A stretch of DNA of 64,000 nt from Aeromonas sp. RU39B (GTDB lineage Bacteria > Pseudomonadota > Gammaproteobacteria > Enterobacterales > Aeromonadaceae), in the NCBI RefSeq assembly GCF_900156095.1, contig NZ_FTMJ01000001.1, positions 310,001 through 374,000 on the forward strand, given 5' to 3'. Under the pieces are notes generated by a model. It searched no databases. It saw only the letters and a list, made by a program, of their open reading frames with translations, and was not told the origin of the DNA. Shown piece after piece: positions 38,118-46,588 of the stretch. Within the stretch, counting starts at the first letter, position 1; each line of letters starts with the position of its first letter. The translations under genes and the position numbers were made by a program.

Positions 38118-39974
38118 TTACACTCCTACCAGCATCAGGACGAACAGCACCACCACCAGGGCATCCACCACGCGGGTTGCGCTGGCCGGGAACAGCTTGA
38201 GCACAGTGGCCAGATCCAGGCTGGGGCGCAGACGGTAGAGGGGGGCGCACAGGGTCCGCAGGGTGTGGGTCACGGCGCCGGCATTAAGGCTCATACGACC
38301 GTCATAGGCATAACCGCAGGCCCACGGCGTGCCGCTTTGACGGCGCGGCAGACGTTCGCTGCGCAGCACTGCCAGCAGCAACCAGGGCAGCACCAGCAGA
38401 CCGAGCAGGGTGATGGCAATCACCGGGGTCGACAAAATGGCCTGGCTGGCGTCGGTCGGGATCAGGGCGCTACCCTGGCTCACCGGCATGGCAGTGGGCA
38501 GCAGGCTCTGAGCGTAGTGAGCCAGCGCGCCGGCAATCCAGGGCGAGCCCAGACCCAGCACCAGACAGCTGGCTGCCAGCAGCAGGGTGCCGGCACGCAT
38601 CAGCAGCGGCACTTCGACCGCTTCTGCGGCCTTGGCGCTGCGCGCCTCACCACCAAAGCAAACCCCGTACACCTTCACAAAGCACATCACGGCCATGGCA
38701 CCGGTCACCGCCAGCATCACCACGCCGATGGCGGCACTGGCGGGGCTGCCCAGACGGCTCATGCCAAGCAGGGATTGGTAGATAAACCATTCGCTGACAA
38801 AGCCGTTGAGCGGTGGCAGGGCCGAGATACTCATGGCGCCGATGAGAAACGCCAGCGCGGTCCACGGCATGCGGCGGGCCAGGCCCCCCATCTTGTCCAT
38901 GTCACGGGTGTGCAGGCGGAACATCACCGAGCCGGTGCCCATAAACAGCAGGCTCTTGAACACGGCGTGGTTGAGCAGGTGATAGAGGGCGCCGAGCAGG
39001 CCGAGCAGGGTCAGCATCGGCTGACCGCTGGCGATACCGATCATACCGATCCCCATCCCCATCAGGATGATGCCGATGTTTTCCACTGTGTGGTAAGCCA
39101 GCAGGCGTTTGAGATCGTGCTCGGCCAAGGCGTACAGCACTCCCAGCACGGCCGAGGCGCAGCCGAGGAACAGCACCACATAGCCCCACCACAGGCTCGG
39201 TACGCCGAGCAGGTCTACCGCCAGACGCAGAATGCCGAACAGGCCGAGTTTGACCATCACGCCGGACATCAGGGCTGACACATGGGAGGGGGCCATCGGC
39301 TCGGCATCGGGCAGCCAGCCGTGCAGCGGCATGAAGCCGGCACGCAGGCCAAACCCAAGCAGGCCGAGCAGGAAGATGTGGTTGGCGACGGCGCCGACCG
39401 GGTGGTGTTCACGCAGCACGCTAAACGAGAAGCTGCCAGCTTCACTGGACAGCAGCCAGAAGGCGGCCAGCACCAGCACCATACCGACGTGGCTTAGCAG
39501 CAGATAGAGGCGCGCCTGACGGGTGGCGTCCGGGTTGGTGCGCAGCACCGCCCAGGTTACCAGCGTGATGATCTCGTAGGTCAGCAGGAAGGGGATGGCC
39601 GAGTCGACCACCACCAGCAGCGTCATGGCAAGCAGGAACAGGCCGCTGTGGGTGGCGATGGTGGCCGCGCCCTTGCCTTCGTACTCGTGCAGGTAGCTGG
39701 TGGCGTAGAGGCTGGCGGCGACGCCAACCAGCGAGATGGCCAGCAGCAGCACGGCCGAGAGGCCGTCACAGCGCACGCTGCCCAGCAGCCACAGTTGACC
39801 GGTCAGAATGTCTCCGCTGGCCAGGGTATGCACGGCGCACAGCAGGCCGAGCAGGGCGCCGGCGGCCGAGACCAGGCTGGCCAGACGACAAGCGAGGGAC
39901 TCGCTGCCACGTCCGAGCAAGGCAATCAGGGTCGCGACGACATAAAGGAGCAGGGCTCCGGATAGCAGGCTCAT
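38118..39974 (-). CDS. hycC: formate hydrogenlyase membrane subunit HycC
   Basis: NuoL/antiporter-like membrane protein of 618 residues (E. coli 608) with about 14-16 segments. Typical motifs are VTWAVLRTNPDATRQARLYL, PLHGWLPDAEPMAPSHVSAL and ALAEHDLKRLLAYHTVENIG. It contributes the possible proton-pumping part of the complex. The start shares one base with the hycB stop (TGATG). Confidence 0.94.
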   Translation of the reverse strand: MSLLSGALLLYVVATLIALLGRGSESLACRLASLVSAAGALLGLLCAVHTLASGDILTGQLWLLGSVRCDGLSAVLLLAISLVGVAASLYATSYLHEYEGKGAATIATHSGLFLLAMTLLVVVDSAIPFLLTYEIITLVTWAVLRTNPDATRQARLYLLLSHVGMVLVLAAFWLLSSEAGSFSFSVLREHHPVGAVANHIFLLGLLGFGLRAGFMPLHGWLPDAEPMAPSHVSALMSGVMVKLGLFGILRLAVDLLGVPSLWWGYVVLFLGCASAVLGVLYALAEHDLKRLLAYHTVENIGIILMGMGIGMIGIASGQPMLTLLGLLGALYHLLNHAVFKSLLFMGTGSVMFRLHTRDMDKMGGLARRMPWTALAFLIGAMSISALPPLNGFVSEWFIYQSLLGMSRLGSPASAAIGVVMLAVTGAMAVMCFVKVYGVCFGGEARSAKAAEAVEVPLLMRAGTLLLAASCLVLGLGSPWIAGALAHYAQSLLPTAMPVSQGSALIPTDASQAILSTPVIAITLLGLLVLPWLLLAVLRSERLPRRQSGTPWACGYAYDGRMSLNAGAVTHTLRTLCAPLYRLRPSLDLATVLKLFPASATRVVDALVVVLFVLMLVGV

Positions 39975-40597
39975 CAGGCGTCTCCCTCGGGCGATGCAAT
40001 GGTCACCGCCGGGTGATCGACGGCGGCACGTTGGCGGCGGGCGGTGCGGGCACGCTCGGTGCTGGCCGGATCAACCAGCATCAGCGCCTGGGAGGGGCAG
40101 GCACTCACGCAGGCCGGTCCTTCGGCACGGAACTCGCACAGGTCGCATTTGACTGCGATATTGCGCACACCCGGCTCCCAGCGCAGCAGGTCTTTGCCAA
40201 AGCAGGGCAGACCGGAGGCGGTGGAGGGGTTGCTCGATCGAATCGAGTTGGGGATATAGGTGTCGTAGCTGGTGGCCACGGCGATCGGGCGGCTGCCGCC
40301 AGACTGGATGGCACCGAACGGACAGGCTACGGCGCACAGGTTGCAACCGATGCACAGGCTCTCGTTGAGCTGGACACTGTCACCGGTCTGGGTGATGGCC
40401 TCGACCGGGCACACCTTGAGACAGGGGGCGTCATCGCAGTGCCGGCACTGGATTGGCATGGTTGCGGCGCCGTGGCGTTCCACGGTCAGTCTGGGAGTTT
40501 GCTGTAACCCCTCGGCCTTGTGTACCTGGCTGCAGGCTGCCATACAGGTGCCACAGCCGATACACAGGCGGGGGTCAGCAATCACGAAGCGGTTCAT
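39974..40597 (-). CDS. hycB: formate hydrogenlyase electron carrier HycB
   Basis: Protein of 207 residues with four 4Fe-4S motifs (LCIGCGTCMAACSQVH, CRHCDDAPCLKVCPVEAI, LCIGCNLCAVACPFGAI, and KCDLCEFRAEGPACVSACP), matching E. coli HycB (203). It takes electrons from FdhF. It is the first gene of the operon; the hycA regulator that begins the E. coli operon is absent, and hycB is preceded directly by a sigma-54 promoter. Confidence 0.94.
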   Translation of the reverse strand: MNRFVIADPRLCIGCGTCMAACSQVHKAEGLQQTPRLTVERHGAATMPIQCRHCDDAPCLKVCPVEAITQTGDSVQLNESLCIGCNLCAVACPFGAIQSGGSRPIAVATSYDTYIPNSIRSSNPSTASGLPCFGKDLLRWEPGVRNIAVKCDLCEFRAEGPACVSACPSQALMLVDPASTERARTARRQRAAVDHPAVTIASPEGDA

Positions 40598-40636
40598 TAG
40601 CTTACCTTGTCATGTGCTGTGAGTGCCCCTCCTTAT

Positions 40637-40652
40637 ACAAAAATGGTGCCAT
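40637..40652 (-). promoter_or_regulatory. sigma-54 promoter of the hyc operon
   Basis: On the minus strand ATGGCACCATTTTTGTA gives the -24 GG (40650-40649) and a -12 GT (40638-40637) separated by exactly 10 bases. It has one mismatch to TGGCAC-N5-TTGCW, and lies about 40 bp before the hycB start. Confidence 0.72.
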
Positions 40653-40727
40653 CGCCAAAAAACTTTTTAATTTATTGATTTTATTGAATTTAATTAAGGT
40701 TGCATGGTGTTGGTCGCTAGATTAATT

Positions 40728-40935
40728 GTGACTGGCGTCACAAGTGTCGAGGGTGTCACCGGCTGTCGGCCCCCTCGTCAGGGCATCACTCTGGCGGATG
40801 TCATCTGGCCGTAACCCTTATCTGGCAAGGGCTGGCGTCAGGCAGGGCCACATCTTGTGAGCCTCGTCACATCGAATAAGTCCCCTCGACAGGCGTCGTC
40901 ACTTTTGTCGACATCTGACTGTCGTCACCTCGACA
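40728..40935. promoter_or_regulatory. FhlA upstream activating region shared by hyc and hydN-fdhF
   Basis: The 455-bp divergent region is crowded with TGTCG/CGACA elements: TGTCGAGGGTGTCA (40745-40758), TGTCGACA (40906-40913) and TGTCG-N6-CGACA (40920-40935). A GTGAC-N4-GTCAC palindrome lies at 40728-40741 and more TCGTCAC repeats at 40864-40930. The FhlA core I remember, TGTCG-N4-TGACA, is matched with one mismatch by the first. The cluster spans both flanks, as expected for a shared enhancer. Confidence 0.65.
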
Positions 40936-40971
40936 CTGATGAAAACCCCTTTCAAATCAATGAAATAAAAG

Positions 40972-40988
40972 TTGGCACACTCCATGCT
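40972..40988 (+). promoter_or_regulatory. sigma-54 promoter of hydN-fdhF
   Basis: TTGGCACACTCCATGCT has GG (40974-40975) and GC (40986-40987) separated by exactly 10 bases, one mismatch to the consensus. It lies about 65 bp before hydN. Confidence 0.78.
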
Positions 40989-41052
40989 GTACTGGTCCCG
41001 CCTTGCCGCTTTCTGCAAGCGGTTCGCTAACTAGAACAATCAGGATCAAGTT

Positions 41053-41592
41053 ATGAACAGGTTTGTGATTGCCGATCCGGAACGCTGCATTGGGTGCCGT
41101 ACCTGCGAGGTGGCCTGCGCCGTTTCGCATCAGGCGAGTGATGCCCAGGGCACTGTTCAGGCAAATGCGCCTTTTCACCCCCGTCTCAAACTGGTGGTCA
41201 CGGAGCGGATTACTACGCCGATCCTCTGCCGCCAGTGTGAGGACAAACCGTGTGCCATGGCCTGCCCGAATCAGGCGATTGTTACGGAAAACGGGTGTGT
41301 GACCGTGCGTCAGGAGCGTTGCATCGGCTGCAAGTCGTGCGTGGTGGCCTGCCCTTATGGCGCCATGAACGTGGTCGTCACCGAGACGGCCCCCGAGTCC
41401 GATTCGTTGTTTGCCAAGGCGCACAAGAAGGCGCATGCCCTCAAGTGTGACCTGTGCGGACATCGTGCCGATGGCCCGGCTTGTGTCAGTGTCTGTCCGA
41501 CCCAGGCCCTGCGGCTGGTGACGCCGGATGATCTGGAACAGGAGCGACGCCGCAAGCAACTGGCCAGCGCACTTGCGCTGCAGCCGGTCTGA
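41053..41592 (+). CDS. hydN: electron transport protein HydN
   Basis: Ferredoxin-like protein of 179 residues (E. coli HydN 175) with four cluster motifs: RCIGCRTCEVACAVSH, CRQCEDKPCAMACP, RCIGCKSCVVACPYGAM and KCDLCGHRADGPACVSVCP. It resembles HycB. HydN is linked to formate dehydrogenase H activity; here it is transcribed directly ahead of fdhF from a sigma-54 promoter, 53 bases away. E. coli has hydN with hypF instead, so this arrangement ties it to fdhF more closely. Confidence 0.92.
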   Translation: MNRFVIADPERCIGCRTCEVACAVSHQASDAQGTVQANAPFHPRLKLVVTERITTPILCRQCEDKPCAMACPNQAIVTENGCVTVRQERCIGCKSCVVACPYGAMNVVVTETAPESDSLFAKAHKKAHALKCDLCGHRADGPACVSVCPTQALRLVTPDDLEQERRRKQLASALALQPV

Positions 41593-41645
41593 TTGTGGAT
41601 GCCATCCGATATCCATCCCATGAATCAATGTGAGTGGAACTTTTA

Positions 41646-43790
41646 ATGAAAAAGGTGATCACCGTCTGTCCCTATTGCGGGACCGGCTGCAAGATCAACC
41701 TGCTGGTAGAGAACAACAAGGTGGTGGGGGCTGAGGGTGCCCACGGCCGTACCAACGAAGGGCAACTTTGCCTCAAGGGGTACTACGGCTGGGATTTCCT
41801 CAACGACACCAACTTGCTGACACCTCGTCTCAAGAGCCCGATGATCCGTCGCGTCCGCGGCGGCAAACTGGAATCGGTCTCCTGGGAAGAGGCGATCGAG
41901 TTCGCCAGCAGCCGTCTGGCGGCCATCAAGGACCAATACGGTCCCGATGCCATCATGACCACCGGCTCTGCCCGGGGGCCGGGGAATGAAGCCAACTACG
42001 TGATGCAGAAGTTTGCGCGAGCGGTGCTAGGCACCAACAACGTAGACCACTGCGCGAGGGTGTGTCACGCCCCATCAGTCTCCGGTCTGGAGACAAGCGT
42101 AGGGAACGGCGCCATGAGTAACGCCATTCCACAAATTCAAGATGCCAAGTGCCTGCTGGTGTTTGGTTATAACGCGGCGGATTCCCACCCCATCGTGGCC
42201 CGTCACATTCTCAAAGCCAAAGCCAACGGCGCCAAGATCATCGTCTGCGATCCGCGGATGATTGAAACGGCCCGGGTGGCGGATCAGTGGCTGCCCCTGA
42301 AGAACGGCTCCAACATGGCGCTGGTCAACGCGTTTGCTAACGTGCTGATCAACGAAGGGCTGTACAACAAGGAGTATGTCGCCAACTTCACCGAGGGGTT
42401 CGACGAGTTCAAGGCTATCGTCGACAAGTACACCCCCGAGTACGTGGAGTCGATCACCGGTCTTAAGGCTGCGGACATCCGTGCGGCGATCCGCACCTAT
42501 GCCGAAGCGCCCAACTCCATGATCCTGTGGGGCATGGGTGTGACCCAATACGGCCAGGCCGTTGATGTGGTCAAGGGACTGGCAGGTCTGGCACTGCTGA
42601 CCGGTAACTTCGGCCGTGTCGGGACCGGTTGCGGTCCGGTACGTGGTCAAAACAACGTGCAGGGCACCTGCGACATGGGCATGCTGCCGCATCAGCTCCC
42701 CGGCTATCAGTCGGTGACTGATCCGGAGATCAGCGCCAAGTTTGCCAAGGCGTGGGGCGTGCCGTCGCTGCCGATGAAACCGGGTTACAAGTTGACTCAG
42801 GTTGGTCACAAGGTCGAAGAGGGCATCTGTAAAGCGATGTACATCTTCGGTGAAGACCCGGCTCAGACCGAAGCGGATCTCTCTGCTTTCCGCCGTACTC
42901 TCCAGGCGATGGATCTGGTCATCGTGCAGGATATCTTCATGACCCAAACCGCCGAGATGGCGGATGTGATCCTGCCGGCCACCAGCTGGGGTGAACACGA
43001 AGGGGTTTACAGCTCGGCTGACCGCGGCTTCCAGCGTTTCTACAAGGCGGTTACCCCGCCGGAAAACGTCAAGCCGGACTGGGAGATCTTCTCGTTGATG
43101 GCTCGCGCCATGGGTTACGAGATGCAGTACAACAACACCCAGGAGATCTGGGATGAGATGCGTGCCCTCTGCCCCCTGTATGCCGGTGTCACTTACGAGA
43201 AGATGGCCGATCTGAAGAGCGTGCAGTGGCCCTGCCCGACCGAAGATCACCCCGGTACGCCGACCCTGTTCGAAGGCAACGTCTTTACCACCCCAAGTGG
43301 CAAGGGGCGTCTGCTGGCCGCCGAATGGCGTCCGCCGCTCGAACAGACGGATGAACAGTATCCGCTGGTGCTCTCGACCGTGCGTGAAGTGGGTCACTAC
43401 TCCTGCCGTTCGATGACCGGTAACTGCTCGGCACTGCAAACGCTGGCCGATGAGCCGGGTTATGTGCAGATCCACCCGACCGATGCCAAAGCGCTGGGTA
43501 TTCGTGACCAGGCTCTGGTGTGGGTCTCCTCTCGTCGTGGCAAGGTGATTACCCGTGCCAACTACAACGAGCGGATCAACGCCGGTGCGGTCTACATGAC
43601 CTACCAGTGGTGGATCGGTGCCTGTAACGAGCTGACCATCGAGCACGTTGACCCGGTATCGCACACCCCCGAGTACAAGTACTGTGCGGTGCGGATTGAC
43701 CGCATCGAGGATCAGGCCGAAGCCGAAAGCTACGTCCAGATCGAGTACAGCGCACTCAAGGCCAAACTGCGCAGCGCCGCACGCGGCTGA
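41646..43790 (+). CDS. fdhF: formate dehydrogenase H with selenocysteine encoded by UGU
   Basis: Molybdopterin formate dehydrogenase of 715 residues, the same length as E. coli FdhF, oxidising formate to CO2 in formate hydrogenlyase. Cluster cysteines are C8, C11, C15 and C42; K44 and the active-site H141 are present. Position 140, selenocysteine (TGA) in E. coli, is TGT here (42063-42065), within HCARV-140-HAPSV, and a SECIS-like hairpin follows at once. With the neighbouring ACA tRNA-Sec this residue is probably Sec. Ordinary TGT cysteine codons (C8, and others near 42829, 43621 and 43681) have no such hairpin after them. The start is ATG 41646; an upstream GTG would spoil the length match. 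A plain Cys enzyme is the alternative. Confidence 0.95.
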   Translation: MKKVITVCPYCGTGCKINLLVENNKVVGAEGAHGRTNEGQLCLKGYYGWDFLNDTNLLTPRLKSPMIRRVRGGKLESVSWEEAIEFASSRLAAIKDQYGPDAIMTTGSARGPGNEANYVMQKFARAVLGTNNVDHCARVCHAPSVSGLETSVGNGAMSNAIPQIQDAKCLLVFGYNAADSHPIVARHILKAKANGAKIIVCDPRMIETARVADQWLPLKNGSNMALVNAFANVLINEGLYNKEYVANFTEGFDEFKAIVDKYTPEYVESITGLKAADIRAAIRTYAEAPNSMILWGMGVTQYGQAVDVVKGLAGLALLTGNFGRVGTGCGPVRGQNNVQGTCDMGMLPHQLPGYQSVTDPEISAKFAKAWGVPSLPMKPGYKLTQVGHKVEEGICKAMYIFGEDPAQTEADLSAFRRTLQAMDLVIVQDIFMTQTAEMADVILPATSWGEHEGVYSSADRGFQRFYKAVTPPENVKPDWEIFSLMARAMGYEMQYNNTQEIWDEMRALCPLYAGVTYEKMADLKSVQWPCPTEDHPGTPTLFEGNVFTTPSGKGRLLAAEWRPPLEQTDEQYPLVLSTVREVGHYSCRSMTGNCSALQTLADEPGYVQIHPTDAKALGIRDQALVWVSSRRGKVITRANYNERINAGAVYMTYQWWIGACNELTIEHVDPVSHTPEYKYCAVRIDRIEDQAEAESYVQIEYSALKAKLRSAARG
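42063..42094 (+). promoter_or_regulatory. UGU selenocysteine codon and SECIS element in fdhF
   Basis: The TGT codon (42063-42065) is followed 12 bases later by the hairpin GTCTCC-GGTCT-GGAGAC (42078-42094), 6 perfect pairs with a GGTCT loop. E. coli fdhF has UGA followed by a hairpin with AGGUCU in the loop at the same distance. The bulged U important for E. coli SelB binding has no obvious counterpart in this pairing. Confidence 0.85.
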
Positions 43791-43798
43791 TGACAACA

Positions 43799-43826
43799 CG
43801 GGCTCTCTTCACGGAGAGCCCGTTTA
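43799..43826 (+). terminator. hairpin after fdhF
   Basis: CGGGCTCTC and GAGAGCCCG form a 9-bp stem with a 6-nt loop, followed by only TTTAG. It is a weak terminator that may partly insulate fdhF from the downstream genes. Confidence 0.6.
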
Positions 43827-43848
43827 GAATTCGGTTGGAGATAATCTG

Positions 43849-44253
43849 ATGAGCGATCCGCAGTCCCGCTCCTTTTCCCGTTTTTACATGGGTTTTTATC
43901 TGGCCAGCATGTTGCTGGGTGTGGCCTGTTTTGCCTTCAAGCACGATCTCATCTTTCTGATAGGCTTTTGCTTCTTCGGCTGCTTTATGGCTGCGCGTGC
44001 CGCCATGCGTGCCGTGCTTTCATCTCTTTCGATTACCCTGGCCTGGCTGCTGGCTTTTGTGGAAACCACCGTCATCAATCTGGTATTGGTATCACTGGCG
44101 GCGCTGGTGATCTGGCAGTGGGGTATCCGTATTCCGCCCATGGTGGTCGACAACCTGCCCTGGCTGCTGGTGGCGGTGCAATTGCTCAGTGCCAGCTTTA
44201 TTTTCAGCGGGCTGAAATGGCATAACAGCGCCATGCTGGTGCAAAAATCCTGA
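43849..44253 (+). CDS. small four-helix membrane protein of unknown function
   Basis: I do not recognise this 134-residue protein. It has about four hydrophobic segments (near FYLASMLLGVACFAF, LIFLIGFCFFGCFMAA, LAWLLAFVETTVINLVLVSL and LVAVQLLSASFIFSG). The N-terminus is short and polar, the C-terminus (KWHNSAMLVQKS) charged. The ribosome site GGAGAT is 7-8 bases before ATG 43849. It sits between fdhF and fhlA in the same direction, so it may be co-transcribed with the formate genes; a role in formate or nitrite traffic is only a guess. FocA is larger (about 285 residues) and this is not it. Confidence 0.75.
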   Translation: MSDPQSRSFSRFYMGFYLASMLLGVACFAFKHDLIFLIGFCFFGCFMAARAAMRAVLSSLSITLAWLLAFVETTVINLVLVSLAALVIWQWGIRIPPMVVDNLPWLLVAVQLLSASFIFSGLKWHNSAMLVQKS

Positions 44254-44470
44254 ACCCTGCCGGCTTTCCCCCCAGGTGCGCAGTTCCTGTCGGATAGTGC
44301 GTGTTAGTTTGATGTAAAGCAATTTTGTGATCGATGACGACCGTATCATGACCGCAGCTGTTTGCGTCTCTTTTTGATCTTCTTATTGGCCCGCTTCATT
44401 GAGTGGTCAATCAAAAGCCTCAAAAAGATGGAACTCAGATCCTTCCGAAACAGTTTCGTGCGGAGCCTTC

Positions 44471-46579
44471 ATGCTGAATCTGACTGCCATCCCCCTGGAT
44501 GACATCTCGCCCGTTTGGGACGATAAATTTCTGACTCTCTCCAAGAGCCTGCTCTCGGCGGTGACGCTGGGCGATTTCGTGCGCAAGCTCAACCGGATTG
44601 ACGATGCCTTTGCCGGTGTGACCCGGGTCAATCTGGTACTCAATACCGGCAGTGACGATGAGGCGCTGTTCTATTTCATGAGCGAGCAGGGGCCGCGCCA
44701 TCTCACCTGCAGCAAGCGTGAGCTCAATTTCTCCCGTGAGCAGGCCATCGTGCTGGGCGCCGATCGCTTTGAAAACCGCAGCCGGGCGCTGGCCGAGTTT
44801 GGGGTTTACGACGGTCTGACCGCGTTTTGCCAGTTGCCGGTCACCACGGCGCGCAGCCACCTGGGCGGCCTGGAATTTATCCATACCGGGCGCGAGCGGT
44901 TTGACATGCAGACCGTGGCGCGGCTTACCCAGCTGGCCGCCATCGTGGCCATTGCCCTTGAAAACGTACTCGACAAAGAGCGGGCGCTTGAGCAGGCTAA
45001 TACCCTGCGCCTTGAGCGCGACAGCTGCCGCATTCTGGTGGACGTGACCAACGCGGTCATCAAGCAGGTGCGCATTGAGGAGTTGCCGCGCACCCTGTTT
45101 GCCATCTTGCAGCACCACTTTGCCATCAGCAGTCTGTGCCTGGCTGAATACAACACCACCTCCGATTGCTTTCGCAGCTATTTTGTCAGCGCCACCCGTG
45201 GTGAAGCGCAAGGGGTGGCCGAGCACACCTGTTTTGAAAAACGCTGTCTCAGTGATGCCCAAAGCCGCCATCAGCCGTTTTTCCTCTATCGGGACCAGGA
45301 GTGTGGCTGCGAGCAGCGCTGCCGCTTTAACTCCCACATGTTGCCAAGCGATGCCAGCGCCTCGTGCGTACTGCCGCTGCGCTATCGCGACCAGTTGCTT
45401 GGTGTGCTGATCCTCTCGCACCCACAGGCCGATTTCTTCAATACCCTCGATTTGTCGCTGCTTGAGCAGGTGGCGGCGCGCACCGCGATCGCCATGAACA
45501 ACGTGCAGGCCCAGCAGGAGATCCGCAACACCAACGGCGCGCGCGAGAAGACCATCCGGGTAGCCGAGGCCAGCATGGATGGGGAGATCGTGTTCCAAAG
45601 CCAGGCGATGCAAGAGGTGATGGATAAGGTGCGGATGGTGGCCGAGAGCGACTGCTCGGTGCTTATTTTGGGCGAAACCGGCACCGGCAAGGAGCTGATT
45701 GCCCGCGCCATTCATGCGTTGAGCCCGCGCCGTGGCCACGAGATGATCAAGGTGAACTGCGCCGCCATCCCGACCGGCCTGATTGAAAGTGACCTGTTTG
45801 GCCATGAGAAAGGGGCCTTTACCGGTGCCCTGAGCCGGCGTATCGGCCGCTTTGAGCGGGCCGACAAAGGCACGCTGTTTCTCGATGAAGTGGGCGACAT
45901 GCCCCTAGACCTGCAGCCCAAGCTGCTGCGGGTATTGCAAGAGCGCGAGCTGGAGCGGGTCGGCAGCACCGAGGCCATCTCGGTGGATGTGCGACTGGTG
46001 GCCGCCACCAACTGCGATCTGCTGGCTATGGTCGGCGAGAAGCGCTTTCGCAGCGACCTCTATTATCGCCTCAATGTCTTTCCCATCAACCTGCCGCCCC
46101 TGCGTGAGCGGCGCGAAGATATCCCGCTTTTGGTCAATCACTTTATCCGCAAGATTGCCGGCCGGATGCAACGCTCGATCACCTCAATCCCGGCCGATGC
46201 CATGAAGATCCTGGTGTCGCTGCCCTGGTACGGCAACATTCGCGAGCTCGAGAACATCATCGAGCGGGCGGTGGTGATGACCCGGGGCCAGGTGCTCAAC
46301 CTCTCTCCCGAAGAGCTGCTGCCACTGCGCATGGAGCCGGTGTATGAAACGCCGAGCTACTATGTCGATCCGGTGGTCAGTCAGGTGATCCCGAGTATGC
46401 CCGCCACGGCGCCAAGCTCCGATGAGCGGGAGCTTATCTTGCAGGCGCTGCGCCAGTGCAACGGCATCGTGGCTGGTGAGCGTGGCGCCGCGGCCCGCCT
46501 TGGTATGAAGCGCACCACCTTGCTCTCGCGCATGAAGCGCCTTGGCATCTCGACCCGCCATTACGACACGTTGCAGTAA
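44471..46579 (+). CDS. fhlA: formate hydrogenlyase transcriptional activator FhlA
   Basis: Sigma-54 activator of 702 residues (E. coli 692) that senses formate and switches on hyc and fdhF. Two N-terminal GAF domains (about 20-180 and 200-365) are followed by the AAA+ domain with Walker A GETGTGKE (401) and the sigma-54 contact loop GAFTGA (448), and a C-terminal Fis-type helix-turn-helix (AAARLGMKRTTLLSRMKRLG). Cysteines C254, C259, C278, C280 and C284 cluster in the second GAF domain and could bind a metal, which is speculation. ATG 44471 has CGGAGCC upstream. fdhD follows by 9 bases. Confidence 0.94.
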   Translation: MLNLTAIPLDDISPVWDDKFLTLSKSLLSAVTLGDFVRKLNRIDDAFAGVTRVNLVLNTGSDDEALFYFMSEQGPRHLTCSKRELNFSREQAIVLGADRFENRSRALAEFGVYDGLTAFCQLPVTTARSHLGGLEFIHTGRERFDMQTVARLTQLAAIVAIALENVLDKERALEQANTLRLERDSCRILVDVTNAVIKQVRIEELPRTLFAILQHHFAISSLCLAEYNTTSDCFRSYFVSATRGEAQGVAEHTCFEKRCLSDAQSRHQPFFLYRDQECGCEQRCRFNSHMLPSDASASCVLPLRYRDQLLGVLILSHPQADFFNTLDLSLLEQVAARTAIAMNNVQAQQEIRNTNGAREKTIRVAEASMDGEIVFQSQAMQEVMDKVRMVAESDCSVLILGETGTGKELIARAIHALSPRRGHEMIKVNCAAIPTGLIESDLFGHEKGAFTGALSRRIGRFERADKGTLFLDEVGDMPLDLQPKLLRVLQERELERVGSTEAISVDVRLVAATNCDLLAMVGEKRFRSDLYYRLNVFPINLPPLRERREDIPLLVNHFIRKIAGRMQRSITSIPADAMKILVSLPWYGNIRELENIIERAVVMTRGQVLNLSPEELLPLRMEPVYETPSYYVDPVVSQVIPSMPATAPSSDERELILQALRQCNGIVAGERGAAARLGMKRTTLLSRMKRLGISTRHYDTLQ

Positions 46580-46588
46580 GGAGGCGTT

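Noticed and set aside
37227..39278. 683-residue plus-strand frame opposite hycD and hycC
   Set aside because: It is extremely rich in Gln, His and Gly with no domain, and spans two certain genes on the other strand.
41646..43790. FdhF as a plain cysteine variant
   Set aside because: It is possible in principle, since Cys forms of formate dehydrogenase exist, but the retained SECIS hairpin, intact selAB and matched ACA anticodon make selenocysteine the better reading. Kept as the formal alternative.
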